The notes below the pieces were generated by a model. It worked only from the letters and a program-made list of their open reading frames with translations, searched no databases and was not told where the DNA came from. Both the position numbers and the translations under genes were made by a program. Positions 24,760 to 34,083 of a stretch of DNA of 64,000 nucleotides are shown here, one piece after another (positions within the stretch are counted from its first letter, which is position 1; each line of letters opens with the position of its first letter). The DNA comes from Eubacteriaceae bacterium (GTDB taxonomy: Bacteria; Bacillota; Clostridia; Eubacteriales; Anaerofustaceae): assembly GCA_009782515.1 (NCBI GenBank), contig WRIY01000001.1, positions 1 to 64,000 on the forward strand. Direction: 5' to 3'.

Positions 24760-26274
24760 ATGAAAAAAATAACAATACTTGACACAACGCTGCGCGATGG
24801 CGAGCAAACGCCGGGCTTAGTGCTTAGCGCCAGCGGCAAGCTGGAGATTGCACAGCGCCTGGAGCGCTTGGGCATAGACATCATTGAAGCAGGCTTCCCT
24901 GCCTCTTCACAGGAGGAAAGCGATGCAGTAAGGCAAATTGCTGCATCAAGCCTGGCTTGTGTAGCAGCGCTGTGCAGAGCTTCTGAAGGCGATGTCATTA
25001 AGGGATGGGAAGCGATACAAGCTGCCGAGTCCCCTCGACTGCATGTATTTATCGCAACCAGCGAGCTTCATATGGCCCATAAGCTGCATATGGGCAAAAG
25101 TGAAGTCCTGGATGCAATCAGGTCATCTGTAAGCCTGGCTGCAAGCTTGGCAAGCGATGTTGAGTTCTCTTGCGAGGATGCGACAAGAAGCGATCCTGAT
25201 TTTTTGGAAGAAGCTTTTGCAGCAGCTGCAAGCTGCGGGGCCAGCACGCTTAATATCGCTGACACTGTTGGCTTTATTATGCCTGAAGAGTTTGAGAGGC
25301 TTGTTGAGCGCATGGTTGCCTCATTTGGCAGCTCAGCAGCGATAGGCGTGCACTGCCACAATGACTTGGGCCTTGCAGTCGCCAATACGCTCGCAGCTAT
25401 TAGGGCCGGGGCTTCCCATATAGAGGGCACGATAAACGGCATTGGCGAAAGGGCCGGCAACTGCCCCCTTGAAGAAGCCATTATGGCGCTTGAAGTGAGA
25501 AAAGACTATTATCAGGTTCAAACAAACATAAATACGAAAGCCATTTACAGGACCAGCCAGCGGGTGGCTGAACTCACAGGCATACCAATCCCGGCAGTTA
25601 AGGCTGTCATCGGGGAGAATGTCTTTGCCCATGAGTCGGGCATCCACCAGCATGGCGTGCTATCCAACCCGCTGACATATGAGATAATGACGCCGCAGTC
25701 GATTGGCAAAGACAGGTCTACAATAATCCTGGGCAAGCTCTCAGGCAGGCATGCATTTTCAGACAGGCTGGAGCAGCTGGGCTATAAGCTAAATGAAAAT
25801 ATGCTAAACAAGGCATTTGATGAATTCAAGGCAATAGCGTCAAAGAAAAGCGTCATTGCTGATGAAGACCTGGAAGCCATTGTATGGTCGCAGATGGTAT
25901 CACCGCTTGAAGAATACAAGCTAGAAACGTTTCAAATAAATTCATCCAACATCATGAAAGCAATGGCTTCAATTACCATCTCCTGCAACGGCAGGCATAT
26001 CACTGAAGCAGCAACAGGCTCCGGGCCAATCGATGCAGCTTACAATGCAATTATGAAAATAGTAGGCGGCGAATGGCCGCTGGAGTCATACTCCCTAAAG
26101 GCTGTGACAGAAGGCATGGACGCTCTGGGGGAAGCCACAGTCAAGGTTCGCCATGACGGCAGGCTAAATACCGGCAAAGGGCTTTCAACAGATATCATCG
26201 AAGCTTCTATTCTGGCATATATAAACGCGATTAACCGTACGCTGGCTGTAAGAAATGAAACCACCGGATGCTAG
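24760..26274 (+). CDS. leuA: 2-Isopropylmalate synthase
   Basis: 504 residues, first step of leucine synthesis: acetyl-CoA plus 2-oxoisovalerate gives 2-isopropylmalate. The DRE-TIM barrel has LDTTLRDGEQTPG (Arg12, Asp13), the metal-binding H-C-H-N near 198-201, and NGIGERAGN; the C-terminal third (about 380-500) is the LeuA dimer/allosteric domain for leucine feedback. Homocitrate and citramalate synthases are relatives, but the Leu T-box upstream favours LeuA. It starts two bases after the fusion gene. The TAG stop coincides with the left end of an IS630-like element, and no leuC, leuD or leuB follows. Confidence 0.9.
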   Translation: MKKITILDTTLRDGEQTPGLVLSASGKLEIAQRLERLGIDIIEAGFPASSQEESDAVRQIAASSLACVAALCRASEGDVIKGWEAIQAAESPRLHVFIATSELHMAHKLHMGKSEVLDAIRSSVSLAASLASDVEFSCEDATRSDPDFLEEAFAAAASCGASTLNIADTVGFIMPEEFERLVERMVASFGSSAAIGVHCHNDLGLAVANTLAAIRAGASHIEGTINGIGERAGNCPLEEAIMALEVRKDYYQVQTNINTKAIYRTSQRVAELTGIPIPAVKAVIGENVFAHESGIHQHGVLSNPLTYEIMTPQSIGKDRSTIILGKLSGRHAFSDRLEQLGYKLNENMLNKAFDEFKAIASKKSVIADEDLEAIVWSQMVSPLEEYKLETFQINSSNIMKAMASITISCNGRHITEAATGSGPIDAAYNAIMKIVGGEWPLESYSLKAVTEGMDALGEATVKVRHDGRLNTGKGLSTDIIEASILAYINAINRTLAVRNETTGC

Positions 26275-27435
26275 TACTACAACGCGGCCATTTTCAGAGT
26301 GCTTGGCGGCAACAATACAATTTCTAATAAAAAGCAATACCCATGCCATTGCGCCTTTCCATCGCTGAATGCAAGGCGAGGCGGCTGCCATAATGGCGCC
26401 TTTATTTTTGCGTCCTCTGCAGGCCCTGCCCTTGAAAGCTTTCGCTTTCTGTGGGAGATGTATGCCGAATGCTTTCTCTTTATTCGATAGCGGTCGGCTT
26501 CAAAAGCTGCAGTGTATGCCATCAGCGATGCCACCGGCGCTAGAAGCACAGCCATCGCCAGCGTTGCCGGCATCCCCTTTTTTTCATCTCTGGCTGAAGC
26601 GAGCGCATAAACTGCTGTGCTGTCATCACGAACAGCAGGTGCCTCATCCAGCCAGCATATGTTCTGCATTCATAGTGGCCCATGTATATTAAAAAAAATG
26701 AATTAAAGACACACTTGAACAAATATTGGAGCATTCCTCCACACCAAAATGCAGCTTTCGTCGCTTGCATGCTATAGTCCCGTTTACGGGGGAAGACATT
26801 CTGGATTTATACGAACAGCCCTATGATGAAAGCGCCCCAGTAGTATGCATGGACGAAAAGCCATTCCAGCTCTTGGGGGAGGCTAGGGAGCCATTGCCGA
26901 TGGAGCCGGGCAAGCCAAAGAGACCAGACAGCGAGTATACAAGAAACGGAACTTGCAGCATATTTGTTTTCACTGAGCCGCTAAGCGGCTTCAGGCATGT
27001 GCACGCGAGGGAGCGCAGGACAAAAGTGGACTGGGCAATAGAAATAGCGCACCTGCTCACTTCCCTGTACCCGGATGCGCCAAAAATAAGGCTTGTGATG
27101 GACAATTTGAACACCCACTGCATTTCCTCCCTGTATGAGGAATTTGGCGCTGAAACAGCAAGGGCATATGCAAAAAGGCTAGAAATACACTACACGCCAA
27201 AGCATGGAAGCTGGCTGAACATAGCAGAGATCGAGCTAAGCAAGCAGTGCCTGAAAGAGCGATCTGTTTGCATTGAGGCGCTAAACGAGCAGCTTGCCGC
27301 TTGGGAGGCTAGCAAGAACGCAAACCAGAAGGGTGTTGGCTGGCATTTCACAACAGGCGATGCCAGAGAGAAGCTTAAGAGGCTGTGCCCAATTGTGCCC
27401 TGATTTATACAGCATTTAAGATTGTCGGAGTACTA
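26272..27435 (+). mobile_element. IS630-family element, degraded
   Basis: The left end TAGTACTACAAC (26272 onward) and the right end read on the other strand, TAGTACTCCGAC (from 27435), match at 10 of 12 positions. Both begin with TA, the IS630 target. The 1164-base length is normal for the family. The TA of the left end is the first two bases of the leuA stop codon. The transposase inside is frameshifted and has lost its N-terminus. Confidence 0.62.
26654..27403 (+). pseudogene. IS630 transposase, broken
   Basis: The main frame (26726-27403) carries the whole DDE core: first Asp in VVCMDEKPFQLLG, second in VMDNLNTH, Glu in GSWLNIAEIELS. Just upstream, another frame reads KKNELKTHLNKYWSI and PPHQNAAFVACM, the part that normally precedes EDILDLYEQPYD; it hits a stop where about 20 extra bases (around 26774-26790) intrude. 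A further shift lies on the A8 run near 26689. The helix-turn-helix region is not readable. I consider it inactive. Confidence 0.75.
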
Positions 27436-27553
27436 GGAACAAACGGTTTTATATGAACATAAAAGCGGTAGTGTATTAAGTTGACGGCAGTGATTGTCTA
27501 GCCCTTTATTTTGCCATATAATTCTATATTTAGACATTTTAACCGCACAGGTC

Positions 27554-27600
27554 AAAAAAAGATGCTGCGGGCGCAAAGCGCCTCAAGCGTCTTTTTTTTC
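27554..27600. terminator. Bidirectional terminator
   Basis: An A7 run, the hairpin built on GGGCGC-AAA-GCGCC with outer GATGC/GCGTC pairing, and a T8 run. The minus-strand arm includes the last codons of the histidine kinase, so it ends that operon; read on the plus strand it insulates it from the insertion element. Confidence 0.72.
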
Positions 27601-28911
27601 AAAGCTGTCTTCTTCCTCTTCGCTCAGCTTTAGCATAACAAGCGCTGTAAACTCATAATTCTCCTGGTTGTAGGCAACATAGCCGCCAGTCGCATCAGCA
27701 ATCTTATGGATCTGCTTTGTGCCAATCCCATGCGGGCCCTGCTCCTTTTTTGTTGACTTAAGGCTTCCTGTAGAGCAGATCTTTGCCTTTTCGCGTGTGC
27801 CGTTTCGGCATGCAACAGCCCAGTATCCCCCCACAGTTTTGGCGCTTATGCTAATGTAGCGGGGCTCAAAGGCGCTTTCGTTTGCCTCAAAGGCATTGTC
27901 AATAAGGTTGCCAAACAGGATGCAAAGCTCAACATCGGAAATAGGCAGCTCGCCTGGCATCTCTATATCGATAATGAATTCGATGTCACCTTCATCTGCA
28001 GCAGCCCTTCTGGCCCCTATGAGCGCGTTTAAAATGGGGTGTGTTGAATACATTGCCTGCGGCAAAAAAATATCCAGGCTTGAAACGCTGTCTGCATATT
28101 CCTCTGCAGCCCTATAGTCCCCTATCTTAAGGTAGCCGGATATAGCAAAAAAATGGTTTTTCAGATCATGCTGCACAGCAGAAAGGCGATCATACAGATC
28201 GTTCATCTGGCTTATGTGGTCCCTTGCCATTTGCTGTGCCCTTCCCTCAAGCTTTGCCTGGGCCAGCTCTTTGCTATTGGCTGTAACCCGATTGTAAAGA
28301 GTAATTGAGCTGTAAATTACAAGCAGCAGCGTAACGCTGCTTACAGCAAGCAGCTGGCTCGCATGCTCGGGGTGGTGCTCGAAAACAAACTTAAAAATCG
28401 CCTCAAGCATCGACCAGCAGCCAGCTGGTATCGCAATCAGAAACAGCCCGTCCTGCCAGCTTCCAATGCCCTCTTTATTGATATTGGCTGTTATAAGCCA
28501 ATAAACTGCTACCAGCAGCATTTTGGCTGTAAGGGTTATCAGAATGCGGCTTGTGCTGTATGCCCCTGCACCCTCAAGCGCCACTCCATTGGAAAACAGG
28601 TTGGCGCTAAGAATTACTGCATCCATTATTCCATCAATGGCTACAGCGCTGACAGACCAGCAGGCATGCGAGTAAATATTGCCCTGAAAAGCTGCTCGTG
28701 TAAAGGCAATGCACATTATAAGAGAAAAGCAGTCCTGAAACCCCAATCCTGAAATGAAATATGCCATCTTTACGGCAATAAATGCAGCGATAGCAATGAT
28801 ATGCACTTTTTTGCCCGGCTTAGCCTCCATTGCCCGGTAAAAGAAGAATAAATTCAGCACTATAGCCATGAATTTATCAATTCTGCTTATGATAACTGGA
28901 TTTACCATCAT
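27583..28911 (-). CDS. AgrC-like sensor histidine kinase (GHKL ATPase)
   Basis: A 442-residue kinase: about six N-terminal membrane segments (residues 10-215), a linker with QHDLKNHFFAISGYL holding the phospho-accepting His, and a C-terminal GHKL ATPase (N box ILFGNLIDNAFEAN, then GIGTKQIHKIAD). This is the HPK10 or AgrC class that usually senses cyclic peptides. It overlaps the response regulator stop by four bases (ATGA). No AgrB or AgrD gene was found next to it, so the signal may be made elsewhere. Confidence 0.88.
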   Translation of the reverse strand: MMVNPVIISRIDKFMAIVLNLFFFYRAMEAKPGKKVHIIAIAAFIAVKMAYFISGLGFQDCFSLIMCIAFTRAAFQGNIYSHACWSVSAVAIDGIMDAVILSANLFSNGVALEGAGAYSTSRILITLTAKMLLVAVYWLITANINKEGIGSWQDGLFLIAIPAGCWSMLEAIFKFVFEHHPEHASQLLAVSSVTLLLVIYSSITLYNRVTANSKELAQAKLEGRAQQMARDHISQMNDLYDRLSAVQHDLKNHFFAISGYLKIGDYRAAEEYADSVSSLDIFLPQAMYSTHPILNALIGARRAAADEGDIEFIIDIEMPGELPISDVELCILFGNLIDNAFEANESAFEPRYISISAKTVGGYWAVACRNGTREKAKICSTGSLKSTKKEQGPHGIGTKQIHKIADATGGYVAYNQENYEFTALVMLKLSEEEEDSFEKKDA

Positions 28912-29642
28912 ATAATTTGCCCTATCACCGCTTTGGCGTATGCAATTGAAAGCGCGCTGACATATTTGCGGCTTACAGGAATGCTGATTATTTTAAAGCC
29001 AATGTATAAATTGGCGCTATACGGCCTTCTCTTTCTAATGCTGTGGATTTTTTCAACTGACACAGCATATGATCTGTGCACTTGGATAAACGAGTCGCTT
29101 TCCAGCAAAATGAGGGCATCCCTTAGCGATCCCCTGAGTTCGATATCTCCTCTGATTGTATGGTAGATAAGCGTGTGGTCTATCACCTCTAAGTAGGCGA
29201 TATCCTCAACGCTTATTACAGCCAGCTCGGTGCCTGTATCGATCTTTATGGATTTTTCGCTTTCCTTCTGCTTCAGAACTCTTCCGAGGTAAAGCCCCAG
29301 GCGCTCTTTGTCAGGAGGTTTGCCTATAAATCCCATGGCTTTTACAATATACCCATCAGCTGCCCTGGACATGCCTGCAGTAACGAATACAATAGGTATC
29401 TCGCTGCCGGACTGCCTGATAGCCTCTGCCGCCTGTATGCCGTCCATCATTTCTTCGCGAAATGAGATGTCAAGCAGTATCAGGTCGATACACTCATTAA
29501 GCCCCAGCTTGTCGATTAAGCTTTGGGGCTCATAAAAACTGAAGCATTCTACATTAACTTTTTTGTCTTCCGCCCATTGCATTACAGAATCTCTCAAAGA
29601 ATCATTCCAATATACCTCGTCATCGCATATGGCGATTTTCAT
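28908..29642 (-). CDS. LytTR-type response regulator (AgrA-like)
   Basis: About 244 residues. The receiver domain (1-120) starts MKIAICDDEVYW with acidic pocket DDE, phospho-acceptor Asp in LILLDISF, Thr in FVTAG and Lys in GFIGKPPD; the C-terminal LytTR DNA-binding domain (about 135-240) has YLEVIDHTLIYHT, FIQVHRSYAVS and a final VSRKYVSAL. I use the ATG at 29642 because homology begins there. It is the first gene of the pair and controls unknown targets, probably through LytTR direct repeats. Confidence 0.88.
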   Translation of the reverse strand: MKIAICDDEVYWNDSLRDSVMQWAEDKKVNVECFSFYEPQSLIDKLGLNECIDLILLDISFREEMMDGIQAAEAIRQSGSEIPIVFVTAGMSRAADGYIVKAMGFIGKPPDKERLGLYLGRVLKQKESEKSIKIDTGTELAVISVEDIAYLEVIDHTLIYHTIRGDIELRGSLRDALILLESDSFIQVHRSYAVSVEKIHSIRKRRPYSANLYIGFKIISIPVSRKYVSALSIAYAKAVIGQII

Positions 29643-29687
29643 TGATATTGCACAAAATGCGCTAAGCTTGCTGTGCTCCCCCTTCAT

Positions 29688-30746
29688 GGTGTAATCTTAT
29701 ACATAGCGCATAATTCTGTAAGTACCCTCGAATGCTAAAAAACAGCATATACTTGCATTTTATCTATTTTGGTGCATGAAGATCAAGAGTGATTTTGCCT
29801 ATTCACGCCACTAGCTGGCTATTTGCGCAAACCTATAGTTTTTTTGCCGCATTATCTTATAATCTATTTAGCAGCATCTATAAAATGATTGATAAGCCTA
29901 TTGCTATGGCATCAGCAGTTGGAATAGCTTGCCCGAACAGCCCTGAATCCTGCATGAAGCGCCATGGCAATTCGCTGCGAGAAGCTGTTTTGCCGGCAAT
30001 TAATTCTGCATGCAAACGCAAAAAAAGCCGGCCAAGGCGCCCAAAAGGCGATTCAGCCAGATAATATAGCAACACTGCAATAAGCGATAAAATGCTTGTG
30101 CACAACTTTATGCGCACCAAGCGTGATTGTTCATTGGCCGCCAGCGGCTAAGAAGCATATGCAAAGAGCTGCTGGCTTTTATGCCGAGCTAACTGCCTTT
30201 CATGTTATGTTGGTTTGGCAGCATAGCTGTGCAAAGGGTTTATAGTAGGGGATTGGTTGAAATGGCAGTTAGTCGGCGCCGCAGCAGCCTAAATGCTGTT
30301 TAGGCGAAAGCGAAATAAGCTTCTTATGCCTGCTTGCCGTAAAAAAGCAAGCTTGGCCAGAGCGCAACCCGGCAACGGCTCGAAATACTTGCTTAAGGCC
30401 TGTTGCATTTCATAAATGTTTTTTCAGCTGGAGGGGGGGTACGGATAACACCTCCCCTCCAGCTGTTTTTTTTCGTTATAGCTTTTGCTCTATTGGCATA
30501 CTGCGGCCCAGCGCTTGCACCCTAATGCGCATAGTGCAAAATATATGCCATTTAACGGCATTTACGGTCATATTGCCCATAATGAAAAGCTACTCTTTAT
30601 GATTCGCATCTTTCAATTCACTCTTTTTTTTAGATAATATTTTCCATTTTGCCGTCACAATTTGATGGTTTCGGCATATTAAATTAGTGCTAGCGTTTTA
30701 ATAAAGCATAATGCTAAGCAATAAAAAACGGAGAGTGAGAACAATA
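29688..30746. other. 1-kb region without recognised gene
   Basis: Open frames exist on both strands (29789-30064 plus, 29878-30120 minus), but neither has a ribosome site or recognisable family, and they overlap each other. No AgrB/AgrD-like sequence was seen. A very strong hairpin lies at 30425-30473. Confidence 0.4.
30425..30473. terminator. Strong 12-bp hairpin with T runs on both strands
   Basis: CAGCTGGAGGGG (30425-30436) pairs perfectly with CCCCTCCAGCTG (30454-30465), followed by eight T; six T precede it, giving an A/U-flanked bidirectional terminator. No gene is seen within 700 bases upstream on the plus strand, so it may end an unrecognised RNA. Confidence 0.75.
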
Positions 30747-33700
30747 ATGGCTGATAGCTTAAATTACAATTCAGCGAGCAAAGAGCCTGAGTGGGAAATC
30801 CACGAAGAGGCATCAAGCCTCGCTGAGCTATTAAGCGTTCTGGAAGGCGAGCAAGACGCTCCCATCGAGATCGAGCTGGCATCTGATATAGTGCTGGATG
30901 GCGAGGCTATTCAAATTCCAAGCGGAAAAGTTGTCAAGATACGCAGCAAATCAAAATGCTCGTATAAATTGACAGCCCGCAAACGCTCCAGGGTTCTTGA
31001 GGTAAAGCCGGGAGCAAAGCTTTACCTTGAAAACGTCACTATTGCCAACGGCAAAAGCGCCCAGGGCGGCGGCGCTATATACAGCCAAGGCAGGCTTGCT
31101 CTGCTAAAGGGCGCACAAGTGACAGCCAGCTATTCACAACAAGGCGGCGGCGGAATATACAACGACGGCGCGACTCTGGCCATAGCTGGCGGAAGGGTCA
31201 ACAAAAATACTGCCCTCACAGAAGGTGGCGGAATTTACAACGATGACGGGCTGTTTGTTATGGTTGCAGGATCAATCGATGAAAACACTGCTGAAGACGG
31301 CGGAGGGGTATATAGCCAGTTGGAAGGCAAGAAATCCCATTTCGCAATTTTAGGCAAATCCCATGTGTCGCGCAATAGAGCCAAAGGCAGCGGCGGCGGA
31401 TTAATGCTTGTTGGATCTGAGAGCAGCGACGATACTGTTTTTAATATCATGGATTCTGCCGAAGTGAGCAACAATGAAGCCGAAGTCGGCGCAGGCGCAA
31501 GCATTTCCTTCGGAAAGCTTAGGATGAGGCGCGCTAAAATGGCAGCCAACGCTGCAGCAGAAGCTGGTGGCGCGATATTTGCAGACACCGACGCTGAACT
31601 TGAAATTGAAAATTCTGAAATCACCGACAACAGCGCTGCCAATGGCGGGGGAATATACCGCTCTGACGGGTATGCAATAATTCACTCAAGCCGGGTGCAT
31701 GGCAACAGAGCCTCACAGAATGGCGGGGGGATCTATTCAAGGCCGGGCAATGGCGCCCAGATAGTAATCGAAGGCGATACTGAGCTTAGTTCCAACAGAG
31801 CCGGGGGGGACGGAGGGGCTATTTGGATTAGCAAAAACCACAGGCACCTGCTTGATATAGATGAGCAAGCGGTATTCTCAGACAACAATGCCTCAACTGC
31901 TAGTGCAATATCATCCGAGGATGCACAGGAATACGAGTACCACGTCCTAACTGATGATGTAACAGCGCCATTTGACAATGCATACAACAATGCGGACATC
32001 AGCTATAAAGGCGAAGCAGCATTTGCCCTATTCAAGGCAAACCTGCAGCTTATAGGCAAAGAGGCGCCAGATGATGAATTCAGGTTTGGGGTATTCAGCG
32101 ATTTAGGCGAGCTTGTTTGCGAAGCGATGGCAAGCGGCAATGGCCTGGTTGAATTCTGGGTTTCAATTGCGCAAAGCAGATCTAATGAGTACACCCTCAG
32201 AATGCTCTCAGCGCCAGAAGGGTGGACTGTTGATACAGTTTCATACCCTGCCGCAGTAGAGCTTGAGGCGCAAGCTGATGGCCAAGCGGCTGTTGATGTA
32301 ATCTACCCTGACGGGCTTCCAATATTCAAAAGCTCAAATATGGATGATGCAATAGGGATCTTTGCTGAGCTTACGTTTACAAAACCAGGAAGGTATGAGT
32401 ACCTTGTTAAGCCGGTTAAGATTAAGGACAGGAGATGGGCCTCCAGCAGGGAAGCATATCCAATCATCATTGATGTGGTTGACGCTGGCCTTGGCTACCT
32501 GGCTGCAACAATTTCGTATCCTGACGGTTACCCGGCATTTATAAACACTTTCACAGAATTTGAGCCAGTCAAAGTATCGCTAAGCGCTTCATGCATAGCA
32601 AATGTTGACAGCCAAGTGTTTGAGTATGGCCTGTACAGCTTAGATGGCGAGCTCGTTAGCTTAGTAACAGTCAACCAGCAGCATGAGCCGGATGTGCAGT
32701 TTGGCGATGGCACCTATGAAGCCGATGCTGAAGCCGAAGAGGCTGAGATCGAATTAGCCATTGAGGCGGAAGACGAAGCAAACGATGAAGAAATCTGCGC
32801 AAAAGAAGACGAAGAAGAGGCAGCAGTTGTGCTTGAAGTCGCAGAGGATGTAGAAGAAGCCGAAGCAGAAGATGAAGCAGCAGAAGAAATAGCAGATGAG
32901 CCGGAAGACGCAGAAGCAGAAGCAGACGAAGCAGTCGAAGAAGCAGCAGAAGAACCGGAAGAAGCCGAAGCCAATGAAGCAGCAGATGAATCCGAAGAAG
33001 CAGAAGCCGAAGCAGATGAAGCAGTCGTAGAAGCAGCAGATGAATCCGAAGAAGCAGAAGCCGAAGCCGAAGCAGATGAAGCAGTCGAAGAAGCAATAGC
33101 AGATGAGCCGGAAGAAGCTGAAGCCGAAGCAGCCGAAGAAGCAGTCGATGAAGCAGACGAAGAACCGGAAGAAGCTGAAGCTGAAGCTGAAGCAGACGAA
33201 GCAGTCGAAGAAATAGCAGATGAATCCGAAGAAGCAGAAGCCGAAGCAGACGAAGCAGTCGATGAAGCAGCAGATGAACCGGAAGACGCTGAAGCCGAAG
33301 CTGAGGATGCAGCAGAGAAGCTCGAAACAGAGCCTGCACTTGATGAAGTTGCCGCATCTGACGAAATCGAAATAGAGGATGATTTAGATGAAGCTGATAC
33401 AGAAGACGGGCAAGCTGGTGCAGAGCCTGAAGCAGCCAACGCAGAGCCTGATGAAGTCTCTGAGCCAGAAGCCCCGGAAGATGGTGAGCCAGCTGATGAA
33501 CAAGATGCACCTGAAATAGAAGATGAAGCACCAGCTGATGCACAAGCAGACGATGATGGCTACTCTGAGTGGTTTGAAGATGCTGGCGCTGCAATAGACT
33601 TAGAAGATGCCCCGGAGGACATCATTCTTACAGATGAAGAGCTGGAAGCACTCCTATACAAGGGATTCGATAATGAAGAAGAGATTGATGCTCAAATACC

Positions 33701-33767
33701 TTCTGAGTGGTTCGATCCTGACGTAGATAATATAGATATTGACGACGCTCCGGAAGACATTTTCTAG
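30747..33767 (+). CDS. Large beta-helix / pilin-domain protein with acidic tail
   Basis: 1006 residues; I start at the ATG at 30747 (GGAGAG upstream), not 30711. No signal peptide or wall-sorting motif. Residues about 60-400 are a polymorphic-repeat beta-helix with many GGGIY or GGAIY turns and N-x-A segments. About 410-640 hold FctA/Spy0128-type pilin domains (FAELTFTKPGRYEYLV, then YPAFINTFTEF), which in pili form isopeptide bonds. About 660-930 is extreme Glu/Ala/Asp low complexity. The C-terminus has a duplicated motif, SEWFEDAGAAIDLEDAPEDI at 940-959 and SEWFDPDVDNIDIDDAPEDI at 986-1005. Likely a structural surface or spore-layer protein; function unknown. Confidence 0.75.
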   Translation: MADSLNYNSASKEPEWEIHEEASSLAELLSVLEGEQDAPIEIELASDIVLDGEAIQIPSGKVVKIRSKSKCSYKLTARKRSRVLEVKPGAKLYLENVTIANGKSAQGGGAIYSQGRLALLKGAQVTASYSQQGGGGIYNDGATLAIAGGRVNKNTALTEGGGIYNDDGLFVMVAGSIDENTAEDGGGVYSQLEGKKSHFAILGKSHVSRNRAKGSGGGLMLVGSESSDDTVFNIMDSAEVSNNEAEVGAGASISFGKLRMRRAKMAANAAAEAGGAIFADTDAELEIENSEITDNSAANGGGIYRSDGYAIIHSSRVHGNRASQNGGGIYSRPGNGAQIVIEGDTELSSNRAGGDGGAIWISKNHRHLLDIDEQAVFSDNNASTASAISSEDAQEYEYHVLTDDVTAPFDNAYNNADISYKGEAAFALFKANLQLIGKEAPDDEFRFGVFSDLGELVCEAMASGNGLVEFWVSIAQSRSNEYTLRMLSAPEGWTVDTVSYPAAVELEAQADGQAAVDVIYPDGLPIFKSSNMDDAIGIFAELTFTKPGRYEYLVKPVKIKDRRWASSREAYPIIIDVVDAGLGYLAATISYPDGYPAFINTFTEFEPVKVSLSASCIANVDSQVFEYGLYSLDGELVSLVTVNQQHEPDVQFGDGTYEADAEAEEAEIELAIEAEDEANDEEICAKEDEEEAAVVLEVAEDVEEAEAEDEAAEEIADEPEDAEAEADEAVEEAAEEPEEAEANEAADESEEAEAEADEAVVEAADESEEAEAEAEADEAVEEAIADEPEEAEAEAAEEAVDEADEEPEEAEAEAEADEAVEEIADESEEAEAEADEAVDEAADEPEDAEAEAEDAAEKLETEPALDEVAASDEIEIEDDLDEADTEDGQAGAEPEAANAEPDEVSEPEAPEDGEPADEQDAPEIEDEAPADAQADDDGYSEWFEDAGAAIDLEDAPEDIILTDEELEALLYKGFDNEEEIDAQIPSEWFDPDVDNIDIDDAPEDIF

Positions 33768-34083
33768 CTGAAGCGTGTCTTAGACAATAAAAATTAATGG
33801 CAATATAGAGCCCTATGCCATTGCGCAGCGAATACAGGGCGATGCAATAGAGTATGAATAAAAGCTTAACTAGTCTTCTTGCCAATCAAGCATTGTCGAG
33901 GAGATTAGTTTTTTATTGCTTGCCATGGCAGAAAATTTAAGCGCAAATTTAGCGCCTTCTAAACGCTTGCATGCATCGCCAAGCTACTCGCCCCTGCTTT
34001 TCAGCCTGAGCATTTGCTGGAAGGGCAAGCCAAAAGCTTCGCCCGGCAAACCGCCTAGCCGGGCATGTTATTATATTTAATTG
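33768..34083. other. Intergenic region between convergent genes
   Basis: About 315 bases; apart from the hairpin at 34041-34064 nothing recognisable. Confidence 0.4.
34041..34064 (-). terminator. Hairpin after the aldo/keto reductase gene
   Basis: GCCCGGC (34041-34047) pairs with GCCGGGC (34058-34064), 20 bases after the stop on the minus strand. The U run is weak. Confidence 0.5.

Noticed and set aside
26277-26669. 130-codon minus-strand frame inside the second IS630 element
   Set aside because: No recognisable family or ribosome site; lies where the lost transposase N-terminus should be on the other strand.
29789-30120. Overlapping frames on both strands (91 and 80 codons) upstream of the AgrA-like gene, considered as agrB/agrD candidates
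   Set aside because: No AgrB catalytic pattern, no AgrD-like Cys peptide, no ribosome sites; they shadow each other.
32740-33400. Repetitive GAAGCAGAAGCCGAA DNA considered as a tandem-repeat or CRISPR-like array
   Set aside because: It is in-frame coding sequence for the Glu/Ala tail, with irregular units and no spacers.
32671-33594. Long minus-strand frames (307 and 241 codons) opposite the acidic tail
   Set aside because: Leu/His/Arg- or Ser/Ala-only translations are the mirror of a Glu/Ala repeat; no start signals.
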